Assembly (NCBI GenBank): GCA_027076405.1
Contig: JALTJN010000428.1
Location: 1-12,184 of the forward strand
DNA from: Chromatiales bacterium
Lineage (GTDB): Bacteria; Pseudomonadota; Gammaproteobacteria; UBA6429
DNA length: 12,184 bases
Reading direction: 5' to 3'
Part shown: piece by piece, positions 1 through 10,000 of the stretch
Numbering within the stretch: position 1 is the stretch's first letter
Layout of the letters: every line of letters begins with the position of its first letter
The notes under the pieces: model-generated
Told to the model about the DNA's origin: nothing
The model's database searches: none
The model's input: only the letters and a program-made list of their open reading frames with translations
Program-made: the position numbers and the translations under genes

Positions 1-3000
1 ACATGGCGCTGTTGAATGCAGCACAATATGTTGCAGGTGATTTAGCGCCGCGTTCGGCAACCAATGGCACTCTTAATGTTGCAGATACATTAATATTACA
101 GCGTTTTGTAAATGGTTTAGAGACACCTACCGACTTAGAATTACAAATTGCTGATGTGGCGCCTATTGGTAACCCTGACGGGATCCTAAATGTTGCTGAT
201 ATTCTTGTGCTGCAACGGGCGATAATAGGCGATATAACCCTTGCGCCTGTAACAGTCATTCCTCCTGCGCCGATTTTAAATCCAGTTACATCCCCTACAA
301 CACTAAATCCATTTCAGATTACGGGTACATCAACGCCTGGCGCTACTGTTAGTGTGTACGTTAACGGCAGTCAACAGCAGCAAATAGTAAGCGATTCAGC
401 AGATGGAGCGTTTTTGTTTAGTGTGACTTTAGTTGATGGTGTTAATGCTGCTTACGTAACTGAATCGGATAGCCAAGATGAAAGTGCGCCATCAAATATA
501 TTGCAAATCCAATACAATAATTCAGTTAGCAGAATTCAGGGGGGGAATATAAGTGTAGATACGGTGTGGACGCCAGGATATATCTCTGAGCCTTATATTA
601 TCACATCAAATTTGGTAGTTGATCCAGGTGTAACATTCACCCTTCAACCTGGTGCTGTATTAAAGTTTAATACAGGCGTAGCGTTTGAGATTAATGGTAA
701 GGTTGAAATGAAAGGTACGCAGACAAATCCGATAGAGCTCATATCTGCATCGAACTCCGCGTCGATTGTGAACAATACCGGAATTTGGTCTGGCATAAGA
801 ATCAATTCAGGTGTAACCAATAGCGTTATTGACTGGGTGGTTCTTGAGCATGCATTAACGGGTGTAAATATATTGCCAGGGAGTATTAATACCACTGTAT
901 CCAATAGTATAATTAAAAACACTTATACTGGAATAGTGTTTAACAGTTCAAGTGGTACAGTATCTTCTAATGTGATTGATCAAAACAGTACGGGTATTCG
1001 TATTGTAAATGCCTCTCCCGTAATTACTGGAAATAATATTACAAATAGTAGATCTTATGGTATTGATATTCAGTTAGCATCTAATCCAATTATAAATTCA
1101 GGTAATATTATTAGCGATGCCAATACTGGAGTACGGCTAATAGGAAATAATATTGCTGGAAATAATCCCATGCCGGTTATTAATGGGAATGACTTTATAA
1201 AAAATATTACCAATAATTTAATAGCGTTAAGTTATTATCAGGCCAGCAGTGTTGTTATAGATGCCACAAATAACTGGTGGGATACAACCAATATTAATGA
1301 TATTTCTAAAAGTATAGATGATCATGTAGATAGAGGAAGTTCAACAGATCCAATAGTTGATTTTAGTGGCTTTCTAGATAAGAGTGGTGGGCAGCCTGTT
1401 CTAGGTGCTTTTTTACCTTTATTTGTTAATGTAGATACAATACTTGTTTCGGGTGTTAACTATCAAGCGCTTGGGGATGTTGTTGTTAGTCCAGGTGTGA
1501 CACTGACTGTTGACGCAGGTGCTACCTTACTGTTTGGCGACTCAATGGAGATAGCTGTTCATGGGAGATTAATAGTAAATGGTGTAGAAGAAAATTATGC
1601 ACTATTTACATCTTACCCTGATTATTTAACAGCCATTACTTGGGAGGGCATAAAAATAAATTCCAGTTCAGTAAATAGTTATGTTGATGGTGCAAAAATC
1701 GAACAAGCTAATTACGGCATAGAGGTCAATACAGGGAGTATTAATACTGTGATTACCGATAGTAAAATAATAAATAATAATACTGGTGTGTTGTTTAATG
1801 GAGCAGGTGGGATACTCAGAAACAGTTTAATTGATAATAATCGAACTGGTGTGCAACTATTAAGTTCATCACCATTAATCAGTAATAACTTTATATCTAA
1901 TAATGGTTCTAGTAGTGGGGGCTATGGAGTTGATATTCGTAATGCATCTTTCCCTGTTATTAACTCAGGTAATATTATTAAAGAAAACTATCGTGGCATT
2001 TATATTGCGGGTGATGGTACTGAAATAAATAACCCACAACCTCAAATTACTGGTAATGCAATACATAGCAATCCAAATGAATTTTTAATAAGTTCTAGAA
2101 ATATATTAGTCTCAGGTTTTTATCAAGGCGACAATACAATTATTGATGCAACGGGTAATTGGTGGGGTAGTACTAAAACAGATTCTATTGCTAGAAGGAT
2201 AAACGATTTTTCTGATGCTTCGATTAATACGTATAACGCTACTCGTGGGATTGTAGATTTTACAGGGTATTTAGATTCAAACAATGGAGCTCCAGTTATT
2301 GGTAATTACTTACCTGTGATTATTGCTTCGGATCTTACTTTATCATCAAATACTGTATATCAAGCTGTTGGCGATGTGGTTGTTAAGCCTGGTGCAACAT
2401 TAACCATTATGTCTGGTACTGTGTTAGAGTTCGGTGATTCAATGCAGCTAATTATTGAAGGTAATCTTCAGGTACAAGGTGCATTAGCTAACCCTGTTAT
2501 TTTTACATCTCAATCGAATGATACAAGTGCTGATGCTTGGGAAGGCATATATATTAGTAGTTCAGCATCCAATGTGTCGATTGATTACGCGTTAATTCAG
2601 TATGCGAATTATGGTATCTATTTTGATTCTGTGTCGGGTTCTTTAACAAACTCTCATATTGTAAATAATACTACTGGTGTATTTATTAATAATTCATCTA
2701 ATCCTTTGATTAATTCGAATCTAATATCAGAAAATGTATTTGGTATACGTTTAGAGGGACCAGGTTCTTCTGATCCGCAGCCTGCGATTACAAACAATGA
2801 TATATATAATAATAATTTTAATGTGTACTTAAGATTAATAGATGTAACGACTGTGTTTAATTTTGCAAATAATTGGTGGGGCACAACGAATATTGCATCA
2901 ATTAGATCGAAATTTACAGGTGCAAATCAAAATACATCAATCTTGCTTGATTTAATATCAATAACAGAAAATCAGGTTCCAGTAATTACATTTTTATCTA

Positions 3001-4580
3001 TTAATAATCAATTTATATCACCCTTGATATCTATAGGCGTTAAAGATAATGTGAATATAATTGTGACTTTCAGTAATGTAACTAATTGGGTAATAAATAT
3101 TAGTAATAGCAGTGGTGCAGCAATTAGAACATATTCAGGAAATGGTGCCTCCATCAATCAATCATGGGATGGTAAAAATTCTGAAGGGGTAAATGTTATT
3201 GATGGCAAGTATTTGTTTACTATTAGCTCAAACGGAAGAGTTGTTGGTGCAGGTGCTAGTGTTATAGTTGATAATTTGCTACCTATTGCTGTATTTGATG
3301 CTAGTTTGAAGGATTCTATTGTTGATTCTTTTGAGTATGCGATAAATGGAACAGCAACAGACGCTTATTTATCAAATTATTCAGTTGAATATGGTTTGGG
3401 TGTAACACCAACTTCATGGAGTCCAATTAATGGTTTAGGTTCTGTTCCTATAGTATCAAGCGTTTTAGGTACATGGCCAACTGATACATCAGGAGGTACA
3501 TTAAATCCTTTGGCAAATGGCATATACTCATTGCGTATTATAGCAACTGATTTCGCAGGAAATAGTACCACACAACAAGTACAAGTGACTTTAAGTTCTC
3601 TTGCGCTATATAACGTCAATCACGACATTACTACAATAAATCCTGCTCAAGGTGAGCAGTCAATAATATCATTCAACATACCTAAAGCATCGACTGTTGT
3701 ATTGAAAATTATTGATCCTACAGTTGGAAATGTAGTGCGTCGCATAACTCGTAGTTATACTGCGTCGGGTGATTATTCAATTCCTTGGGATGGGGTAGAT
3801 GATCAAGGTAATTATGTAAAAGATGAAGCGTATATATATATTTTAGAAGCGTCAGATGCTAATAGTTCTGCACTATATTCTCCTAGCTACGTGCAGTCTG
3901 TTGGAGCAGTGACGGGAAGCCCTGTTGTTGACTTTGATGTATCGAAAAATATAAATTATAAGAATCAGGTTAATAATGTATACAGTAGTAGAATTAAATT
4001 GTGTATAAGACCCGAGAGTATTTCATCTTTAACATGTAATAAATCACAAGGGGTAATAGTTGCAATTGATGAACCATTTGAAGCTAATAGTAGTCTTTAT
4101 CTGAATTGGAATGGTCGTTTTTTGAATGGAGATGAAGTGTCTTCAGATTATTCATTTTTCTTTCCTCCTCCTATTAGACTTCCGATAAACACGATCATTG
4201 TTAAAGGGGGGAGGCCTTTAGTAAATGGTGAATTAGTAGCACCGAGTATAGAAGTAAAATCAAATCCTTATATTATTCGTCATAGCTATGAAGAGTTTAC
4301 TCAAATTAAATTCCAGGTGGATCAGGACTCCAATGTGACAGCAAAACTATTGCCACCTGGAATAAATGATATTAATTCGGCGTTAGCAATCACTTTAATT
4401 GACAACTCATCGGTTACAGCAAACACACTACAAACCATGAGCTGGAATGGGTATCTCGATATAGATACTAATAATATTCTGGTTAGTTCAGAAGGTATGT
4501 ATACTTTTATTATTGAAGCAACCAGTGATTTAACTGGTTTCAAGACGCTCTATCGCGGAGCTGTGACCTTATATCACTAA
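1..4580 (+). CDS. Large secreted dockerin-like / parallel beta-helix / FlgD-type Ig protein, 5' partial
   Basis: At least 1525 residues are visible and the N-terminus lies off the left edge. The first Met (nt 3) is probably internal. MALLNAAQYVAGD aligns with the helix that follows the last calcium-binding Asp in the next two repeats (TLILQRFVNG and ILVLQRAIIG), and the two bases before it fit a GAC (Asp) codon. Dockerin-like calcium loops lie at D13-D28 and D51-D66 (NG or NPDG, then LNVAD). An Ig-like domain spans about 85-172. Three parallel beta-helix units (about 188-470, 471-768, 770-985) are rich in N-x-G-I/V turns, and each ends in an N-W-W motif (W425, W720, W958). FlgD-type Ig modules with the W-[DN]-G signature follow at W1055, W1262, W1369 and W1481. 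The role is unknown. An exported calcium-dependent scaffold, adhesin or glycan-binding protein is plausible. No cohesin partner is visible. Confidence 0.85.
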   Translation, partial: MALLNAAQYVAGDLAPRSATNGTLNVADTLILQRFVNGLETPTDLELQIADVAPIGNPDGILNVADILVLQRAIIGDITLAPVTVIPPAPILNPVTSPTTLNPFQITGTSTPGATVSVYVNGSQQQQIVSDSADGAFLFSVTLVDGVNAAYVTESDSQDESAPSNILQIQYNNSVSRIQGGNISVDTVWTPGYISEPYIITSNLVVDPGVTFTLQPGAVLKFNTGVAFEINGKVEMKGTQTNPIELISASNSASIVNNTGIWSGIRINSGVTNSVIDWVVLEHALTGVNILPGSINTTVSNSIIKNTYTGIVFNSSSGTVSSNVIDQNSTGIRIVNASPVITGNNITNSRSYGIDIQLASNPIINSGNIISDANTGVRLIGNNIAGNNPMPVINGNDFIKNITNNLIALSYYQASSVVIDATNNWWDTTNINDISKSIDDHVDRGSSTDPIVDFSGFLDKSGGQPVLGAFLPLFVNVDTILVSGVNYQALGDVVVSPGVTLTVDAGATLLFGDSMEIAVHGRLIVNGVEENYALFTSYPDYLTAITWEGIKINSSSVNSYVDGAKIEQANYGIEVNTGSINTVITDSKIINNNTGVLFNGAGGILRNSLIDNNRTGVQLLSSSPLISNNFISNNGSSSGGYGVDIRNASFPVINSGNIIKENYRGIYIAGDGTEINNPQPQITGNAIHSNPNEFLISSRNILVSGFYQGDNTIIDATGNWWGSTKTDSIARRINDFSDASINTYNATRGIVDFTGYLDSNNGAPVIGNYLPVIIASDLTLSSNTVYQAVGDVVVKPGATLTIMSGTVLEFGDSMQLIIEGNLQVQGALANPVIFTSQSNDTSADAWEGIYISSSASNVSIDYALIQYANYGIYFDSVSGSLTNSHIVNNTTGVFINNSSNPLINSNLISENVFGIRLEGPGSSDPQPAITNNDIYNNNFNVYLRLIDVTTVFNFANNWWGTTNIASIRSKFTGANQNTSILLDLISITENQVPVITFLSINNQFISPLISIGVKDNVNIIVTFSNVTNWVINISNSSGAAIRTYSGNGASINQSWDGKNSEGVNVIDGKYLFTISSNGRVVGAGASVIVDNLLPIAVFDASLKDSIVDSFEYAINGTATDAYLSNYSVEYGLGVTPTSWSPINGLGSVPIVSSVLGTWPTDTSGGTLNPLANGIYSLRIIATDFAGNSTTQQVQVTLSSLALYNVNHDITTINPAQGEQSIISFNIPKASTVVLKIIDPTVGNVVRRITRSYTASGDYSIPWDGVDDQGNYVKDEAYIYILEASDANSSALYSPSYVQSVGAVTGSPVVDFDVSKNINYKNQVNNVYSSRIKLCIRPESISSLTCNKSQGVIVAIDEPFEANSSLYLNWNGRFLNGDEVSSDYSFFFPPPIRLPINTIIVKGGRPLVNGELVAPSIEVKSNPYIIRHSYEEFTQIKFQVDQDSNVTAKLLPPGINDINSALAITLIDNSSVTANTLQTMSWNGYLDIDTNNILVSSEGMYTFIIEATSDLTGFKTLYRGAVTLYH

Positions 4581-4584
4581 GACC

Positions 4585-5460
4585 ATGAGAAATAAAATTA
4601 TAGTATCGTTATTGTTATCTTTAATCCTTGTGTTACCTGTGTCAACTATAGCAAAAGAAAAAGTGGCTTATCTTTCACATACAGGTGGTTTTTGGCAAGT
4701 TTGGTTAATGAACTCAAATGGTAATAGTAAAAAGCAAGTTACTTCAAGTGCCTATGATAAAAGTCATATAAGTTGGTATCCTGATGGAAATCATATACTT
4801 GTTAATGGGAATCAAGGCCAGCTTAATAAAGTTAATGTCACAACTAAGGTAGAGGTACCGATTGACCTACCAATTAAAGGTACAGTTGATGCTGTTATAT
4901 CACCTGACGGGCAGCATATTGCATTTTCGTTAAGTGTGGCAGGTAGTGTAGATAATAACCATATATGGGTAGTTAATTCGGAGGGTAATGATTTAATTAA
5001 ATTGACCAATAAGCAAGGATTACAACATGAGCCTGTGTGGTCACCAAATGGGCAATGGATATATTTTTTATCTGGTAAAGGGCTACAAACTCACGATATT
5101 TGGCGTGTATCGACTAAAACTAAATCCACAGAGCAATTAACAGTGAATCAGTTATATCACTTTGATCTCTCATTTTCACATAGCGGTAATATGGTATTTT
5201 CTTCAAATCGTAGCGGTAATTATGAAATATGGTTGAGAGATAATAAAGGTAAAGAGTATGCTGTTACCCAACACGAGGCTGTCGACTCAAGACCAACTAT
5301 TTCTTTAAATGGGGATGTAGTGATTTTTGAATCGGCACGCGGTGGAGTAATGGATATATGGCGAAAACCTGTAAACGGCAAAGCCATTCAACTTACACAG
5401 GAGGCTGTTGGTGCCCGTTACCCTATATGGTGGCAAGGTAAAGCGAGAGGAAATGAATAA
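4585..5460 (+). CDS. TolB-like periplasmic beta-propeller (PD40 repeats)
   Basis: This 291-residue protein starts with a typical signal peptide: basic RNK, hydrophobic residues 5-17, likely cleavage after TIA at residue 23. The rest is a run of PD40/WD40-like blades, recognised by SWYPDGNHIL, ISPDGQHIAF, WSPNGQWIYF, FSHSGNMVFSS and SLNGDVVIF, each followed by a D/E-I-W-x strand. This is the propeller half of TolB. The length is short of TolB (about 430 residues), and the N-terminal TolB domain and any tol-pal neighbours are missing, so it is a paralogue and not tolB. It starts 4 nt after the beta-helix gene. There is only a weak ribosome site, which suggests translational coupling. It is probably a periplasmic or surface protein-binding scaffold for its operon partners; that role is inferred from position. 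Confidence 0.85.
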   Translation: MRNKIIVSLLLSLILVLPVSTIAKEKVAYLSHTGGFWQVWLMNSNGNSKKQVTSSAYDKSHISWYPDGNHILVNGNQGQLNKVNVTTKVEVPIDLPIKGTVDAVISPDGQHIAFSLSVAGSVDNNHIWVVNSEGNDLIKLTNKQGLQHEPVWSPNGQWIYFLSGKGLQTHDIWRVSTKTKSTEQLTVNQLYHFDLSFSHSGNMVFSSNRSGNYEIWLRDNKGKEYAVTQHEAVDSRPTISLNGDVVIFESARGGVMDIWRKPVNGKAIQLTQEAVGARYPIWWQGKARGNE

Positions 5461-6532
5461 ATTAAGTTTAACGTTATATTTGTTAACGATGTTTTTTATT
5501 GATTGTGTAAATGCCGTAGAAATAAATCATGTATTTCATAAGCCGAAAATGTTTGAACCGGATAATGGTCAAACTGTGCAAGTTCATTTTACATTAACGA
5601 AACAAGCTGATATTACGTTAAACATATATGATGATAGAGACTTATTGATACAACAAGTCTTCAAAGGCTCTGTGCCAGCAGGTGATCAATATCTTGAATG
5701 GAATGGTAAAGATAAGGCGGGTGTAGTCGTACCTGCAGAAGCTTATAGATACACGTTGCAGTTGCGAAGCTCTAATAATAAACCAATAGAATATGATGTG
5801 AGTGATTTTACTGGTGGAAAGAAAATAACCATAAAAAATATAAAATGGAATAGCGATGATAAACAATTCGAGTACACACTAAAGCAGCCAGCTAGAGTGA
5901 TGATACGTGTGGGGCTAAAAGAACATGGCCCGTTACTGGCAAATATACTAAATTGGGTGCCAAGGATTGAAGGGCAACATGTTGAAAAATGGGATGGAAA
6001 AGATGCGTCAAATATTCTTGATTTAACTAAGCACCCAAAATTAGAAATTGATATGCAAGCATACACACTAAGTGAAAACACAATACTTGTGGGAGCAAAT
6101 CCAGATAAGGTTAAATTTGTTAATAATACATGGAAGCAGCAGCGGCGGGTTAAAAAACAAAAAAAGAGAAAAAACATGGTAGCTGCGCAACAACAAAAGC
6201 CAGATACTAGAGGTGATTATTTAGCTAGATTAGTGCTTCCAGATAACTTACTAAAAAACAAGGACAATGTGCCTATAGTCAGTGGTCAATTACGCGTTCA
6301 GCTTACAGTGGATGACGTTAATAGAGGGGTTGCACTAAATCGGCGAGCAGAACCAGTTTTCTTTGTAGATGGACAATTTGCCTTTGAAAATGAAGTGGGA
6401 TTTTTGCCAATGACATGGATACTTGACACAAGCAGACTTAATGAAGGTGAGCATTACTTAACCGCCAATATTAGGGGTTATGAGGGTAATTTTGGTTTGG
6501 CAACAATAAAGATATATGTACAAAAACGTTAA
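5453..6532 (+). CDS. Exported protein with two FlgD-type Ig modules and polybasic linker
   Basis: I chose ATG 5453 (359 residues) over an upstream in-frame ATG at 5408. The later start gives a clear signal peptide (MNKLSLTLYLL..., cleavage near VNA at residue 21), has GAGAGG just upstream at 5445-5450, and overlaps the propeller stop by 8 nt. Two FlgD-type Ig modules follow, with EWNGKDKAG at W83 and KWDGKD at W180. They are the same kind as the four at the end of the beta-helix protein, so the two proteins may assemble alike. Residues 227-249 form a strongly basic linker (QQRRVKKQKKRK), unusual for an exported protein and possibly a contact for a polyanion or membrane. The C-terminal part (about 255-359) is beta-rich and not recognised. 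No enzyme motif is visible. A structural or assembly role in the envelope is inferred. Confidence 0.8.
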   Translation: MNKLSLTLYLLTMFFIDCVNAVEINHVFHKPKMFEPDNGQTVQVHFTLTKQADITLNIYDDRDLLIQQVFKGSVPAGDQYLEWNGKDKAGVVVPAEAYRYTLQLRSSNNKPIEYDVSDFTGGKKITIKNIKWNSDDKQFEYTLKQPARVMIRVGLKEHGPLLANILNWVPRIEGQHVEKWDGKDASNILDLTKHPKLEIDMQAYTLSENTILVGANPDKVKFVNNTWKQQRRVKKQKKRKNMVAAQQQKPDTRGDYLARLVLPDNLLKNKDNVPIVSGQLRVQLTVDDVNRGVALNRRAEPVFFVDGQFAFENEVGFLPMTWILDTSRLNEGEHYLTANIRGYEGNFGLATIKIYVQKR

Positions 6533-6550
6533 AAAATTAAAGAGTAAACA

Positions 6551-7027
6551 ATGTTAATAAAATCAAACATAATTTTTTTTATGAGTGTGTTTTGTAGCTT
6601 ATTAAGCGCTAATCTTTATGCATCTAACTTAACTAACGGCTATGCAGCATTAGAAGCTAAAGACTATAAAGTGGCTACACGTTATTTTCAGCTAATGATC
6701 AAAGATGACCCTGATTCATTACAAGCTAAACTTGGCTTAGCTAAGGTTTATAAGGCACGTGGTAAAAAAACGCGAATGCAAATATTAGTGACAGACGTTT
6801 TGAATATCACGCCAAATGATATAGACGCTCTTCAATTGCAGGGAGAAATATATTTATGGAGTAAAGATTGGAAGTCAGCGCATAGTGTATTTACAAAAAT
6901 ATTAAAACTTGATAATCAAAATACTAAATCGCTTATTTCCTTAGCAATTACATTGAATGCCCTGGGTAAAACTGAAGATGCGGATGTAATTTACAACAAA
7001 ATAAAACTTTTACAGGGAACTCCTTAA
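6551..7027 (+). CDS. Small exported TPR (tetratricopeptide) protein
   Basis: The 158-residue protein has a signal peptide (hydrophobic residues 6-20, likely cleavage in NLYAS around residue 25). About three tetratricopeptide helix pairs follow: NGYAALEAKDYKVATRYFQ, then AKLGLAKVYKARGKK, then LQGEIYLWSKDWKSAHSVF, ending with SLAITLNALGKTEDAD. TPRs are helical protein-binding scaffolds; in the periplasm they commonly act in assembly or export complexes. AGAG at 6541-6544 sits 6 nt before the ATG. The gene lies 18 nt after the FlgD-type protein and 22 nt before the RHS gene, so it is most likely co-expressed and may serve as an adaptor or chaperone for the large proteins. It is not classified to a specific TPR subfamily. 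Confidence 0.85.
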   Translation: MLIKSNIIFFMSVFCSLLSANLYASNLTNGYAALEAKDYKVATRYFQLMIKDDPDSLQAKLGLAKVYKARGKKTRMQILVTDVLNITPNDIDALQLQGEIYLWSKDWKSAHSVFTKILKLDNQNTKSLISLAITLNALGKTEDADVIYNKIKLLQGTP

Positions 7028-7037
7028 ATAAAAATTT

Positions 7038-7043
7038 AAGGGA
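7038..7043 (+). promoter_or_regulatory. Ribosome binding site of the RHS gene
   Basis: AAGGGA lies 6 nt before ATG 7050 and supports that start. It is one of the better ribosome sites in the array, along with the one before the last gene. Confidence 0.6.
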
Positions 7044-7049
7044 ACTATC

Positions 7050-10000
7050 ATGACAAAAATACATAATAAATTTATCAATTCCACTGAAAATATCATTTGC
7101 AATAAACTAGTTAAAGTTTTCCTAATTACAATAGCCGTATTTTCATTACACGGTATTGTTCACACTCAAACAGGCTTTGACTTTTTGCTTATTTCCTCTG
7201 CAAGTGCACATGACTTTGGCGGTGGCGGAAGCGGAGGTTCAGGTTCAGGTTCAGGCTCAGGCTCAGGCTCAGGCTCAGGCAACGGTGGTGGTGGTGGCGC
7301 AGGAGGTTCTGGAAATGGCACTGGAAATAGTTTTGGTGATGGTGGGAGTTTTGGTGATGGCCCAGGTGATTCCGGTATTAGATTTGGGCAAGGCGGAGGA
7401 GATGGAGGAGGAGATGGAAATGGAGATGGAAATGGAGATGGAGATGGAAATGGAGATGGAAATGGAGATGGAGATGGAAATGGAGATGGAAATGGAGATG
7501 GAAATGGAAATAAAGGGGGAGGGTGTAGCGGCGGAAGCGGTGATGGTAGTAGTGGCTCTGCAGGTGGTCCTGTTTATTTGGTTAATGGAGAAGAAAAATT
7601 TTTTACTAAAGATATATTCATTGATGGCCTTTTTCCAATAAGCTTGAAGCGCATTTATAATAGTCAATCTGAATATGATAGTCCTTTAGGTTATGGCTGG
7701 GCATTTAGTTATGATCGGCGTTTGTTCGAGTATCCAGACGGTTCTGTTGTTATACGTTATGGATGTGGTAATAAAGATCGTTTTGTCTTTACAGGCAACA
7801 GTTATCAAACCATGCCGCATGGCATGAGCGGTGTATTGAGTAGCTTACCTGCAGGTAAATACGTCTTCACACATAATAACGGAGTCAAGGACTACTTTGA
7901 TGCGCAAGGCCTGTTAGAAGCAAAAGAGAGTAAAAACGGTCATCGACTGGAGTTTTTGTACACTAGTACAAAGTTACCTCTAACTGGCACATCGCCTTAT
8001 GCGGTAGATCCGACAACACCTATGGTTGTTGCAAACCACTATCAATTGCTAACTATTCGTGAGCGTTATTTCAATGGGGTTTTGTCGGGAAATTCCTTGG
8101 TCTTTAATTACGACCTAAACACTGGACGTCTAGATACTGTTACTGCGAGTGATGGACGTGTTATAAGCTATATACACGATGTTGTGAATACAAATAGTAC
8201 AATTGGAAACCTGACCCAGGTAAATGGGTTAGAAGGGAAAGTTTCAACGTATATCTACAATGATCTAGATCCAGTTTCGGGTTTGATTCGTGATCCACAC
8301 AATGTCACGACTATTCAAGAAGATGTGAATATATCATCATATGTGAATACTTATGATGATGAAGACCGAGTTGTACGGCAAGTGCACGGAAATACAATTA
8401 GGGATTTCGATTACGTTGTTAACGATATTGAAACAAGGGTTACTAGAACAATAACGGATGATAATGGCAGTAATCCTGTAGTTACTCAATCATATTACTG
8501 GTTTGATTTAACTACCAGAAAAGCTAGTCGATATGAGGATGAATTAGGTAATTGGTTTGAATATGATTACGATGCCTTGGGTTTTCCTGAAGCATCTCGA
8601 ATATATTCGAATAATGGAACAAAACAATTACCCATTCGTGTGCTAAAAAAATCAACAAATTTTGCTTTTAATTCAGAAGGTAATAAAACAAGTGAAACTG
8701 TTACCCTTCAAAGTGGCGAAATAATTACAAAAACTTGGGAATATGATACTGGTAGAGTATCGAGCTATCAGGTAGTTTCGAGCGTTGATCCAACAAAATT
8801 ATTTCGCACTGAATATACTTTTTATAGAGTAAATGGTGAGCCAACCAATATATTTGAAATTAAGAAACGAAGAGATAACGGTTCATTCCAAACGAAGACA
8901 TTTACTTATGACGGTGAAAATAGAGTAAAAACAATATTGTTTGATGATGGTCATAAAAAAGTATACACATACACTGCAGGTAAGCAACGTGTCACAAAAA
9001 TACATCACGAAATAGCAGGTGCTGAAAGCCCATTTGATAGTTTTAGGTTTGATTATGATTTAGCAGGTAATCTCAGTGATATATGGGATGCAAATAATAA
9101 CCAAACACAAATGGAATATGATGCTCAGAATCGCTTAATCAAAAAGGTAAACCCTTTAGGCGAAGAAACAATATACACGTATAATAGTGAACAACTTCTA
9201 CAAATTGAAACAGGTAGGACTACGTTAGCGGGTGAAGGGCAAATACTTAGATTTATTTATAATATCAATAATCATTTAGTTGGAGTACAACGTAAAAATG
9301 ATGCTGGTGCATTTATTACATTGGTGACTTATACAAGAGACAGTGAAGGCAGAAAACTAACAGAAACAAATGCGGAAGATTTCACATGGACATATACATA
9401 CGATGCTTTGGGGCGTATAAAAACAGTAACAGACCCCAAGTTATTGCAAACAACATATGATTATGATGAGTCTAACAATCTGATTTCCAAGATAGATGCT
9501 AATTTAAATGAAACTAGGTATCTATATGATGCGCTAGATCGAAATATACAGATACAAGAGAAGGGTGTAACGCCTAATATATTTACATCATACACATATG
9601 ATGCTATCGGAAATATCACTTCGGTAGCAGATGGAAGCAATCATATAACAAGCTATACATATAATTCGCTTTCGCAGAAAACAAGTGAAATAAAAGATTT
9701 AGGGCAAATAACAAAATATAATTATGATAATCGTGGCCGTCTAGATTATATTGTCAATGCTAGAGGCCAGCAAATAAAATATAACTACTATCAATGGGGA
9801 CCAGTACAAAATATTCGTTACTATCAAGATGAATTGACAACCACAATAGATAGAACAATTAGCTATAGCTACTACAATACAGGTGAAATTCAAAATATTA
9901 CTGATTCAGATTTTTCGCAGTTGCCATTATATAATTATACATATGATGCATTAAATCGCCGTGATATTAGCACTCTGTCTTATGTGCCTGGCTTTAATAT

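Noticed and set aside
644..922. Antisense frames inside the beta-helix and other genes (also 2654-2884, 3377-3619, 4322-4543, 4812-5009, 5642-5866, 5743-6177)
   Set aside because: They are short, lie opposite well-supported coding sequence, and show no domains or ribosome sites.
5408..5452. Upstream ATG 5408 as start of the FlgD-type protein
   Set aside because: It would put 15 polar residues before an evident signal peptide and lengthen the overlap with the propeller gene to 53 nt.
4585..5460. True tolB of the Tol-Pal system
   Set aside because: It is too short, lacks the N-terminal TolB domain, and has no tol-pal neighbours.
7236..7512. Tandem repeats as a CRISPR array
   Set aside because: Units abut without spacers and code for Gly-Ser and Asp/Asn-Gly in a confirmed reading frame.
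7156..7641. 161-residue frame inside the RHS gene with an EMEMEM stretch, and the antisense ISISIS frame at 7275-7667
   Set aside because: Both are produced by the in-frame hexamer repeats, which leave several frames open. The RHS frame has signal peptide, domains and ribosome site.
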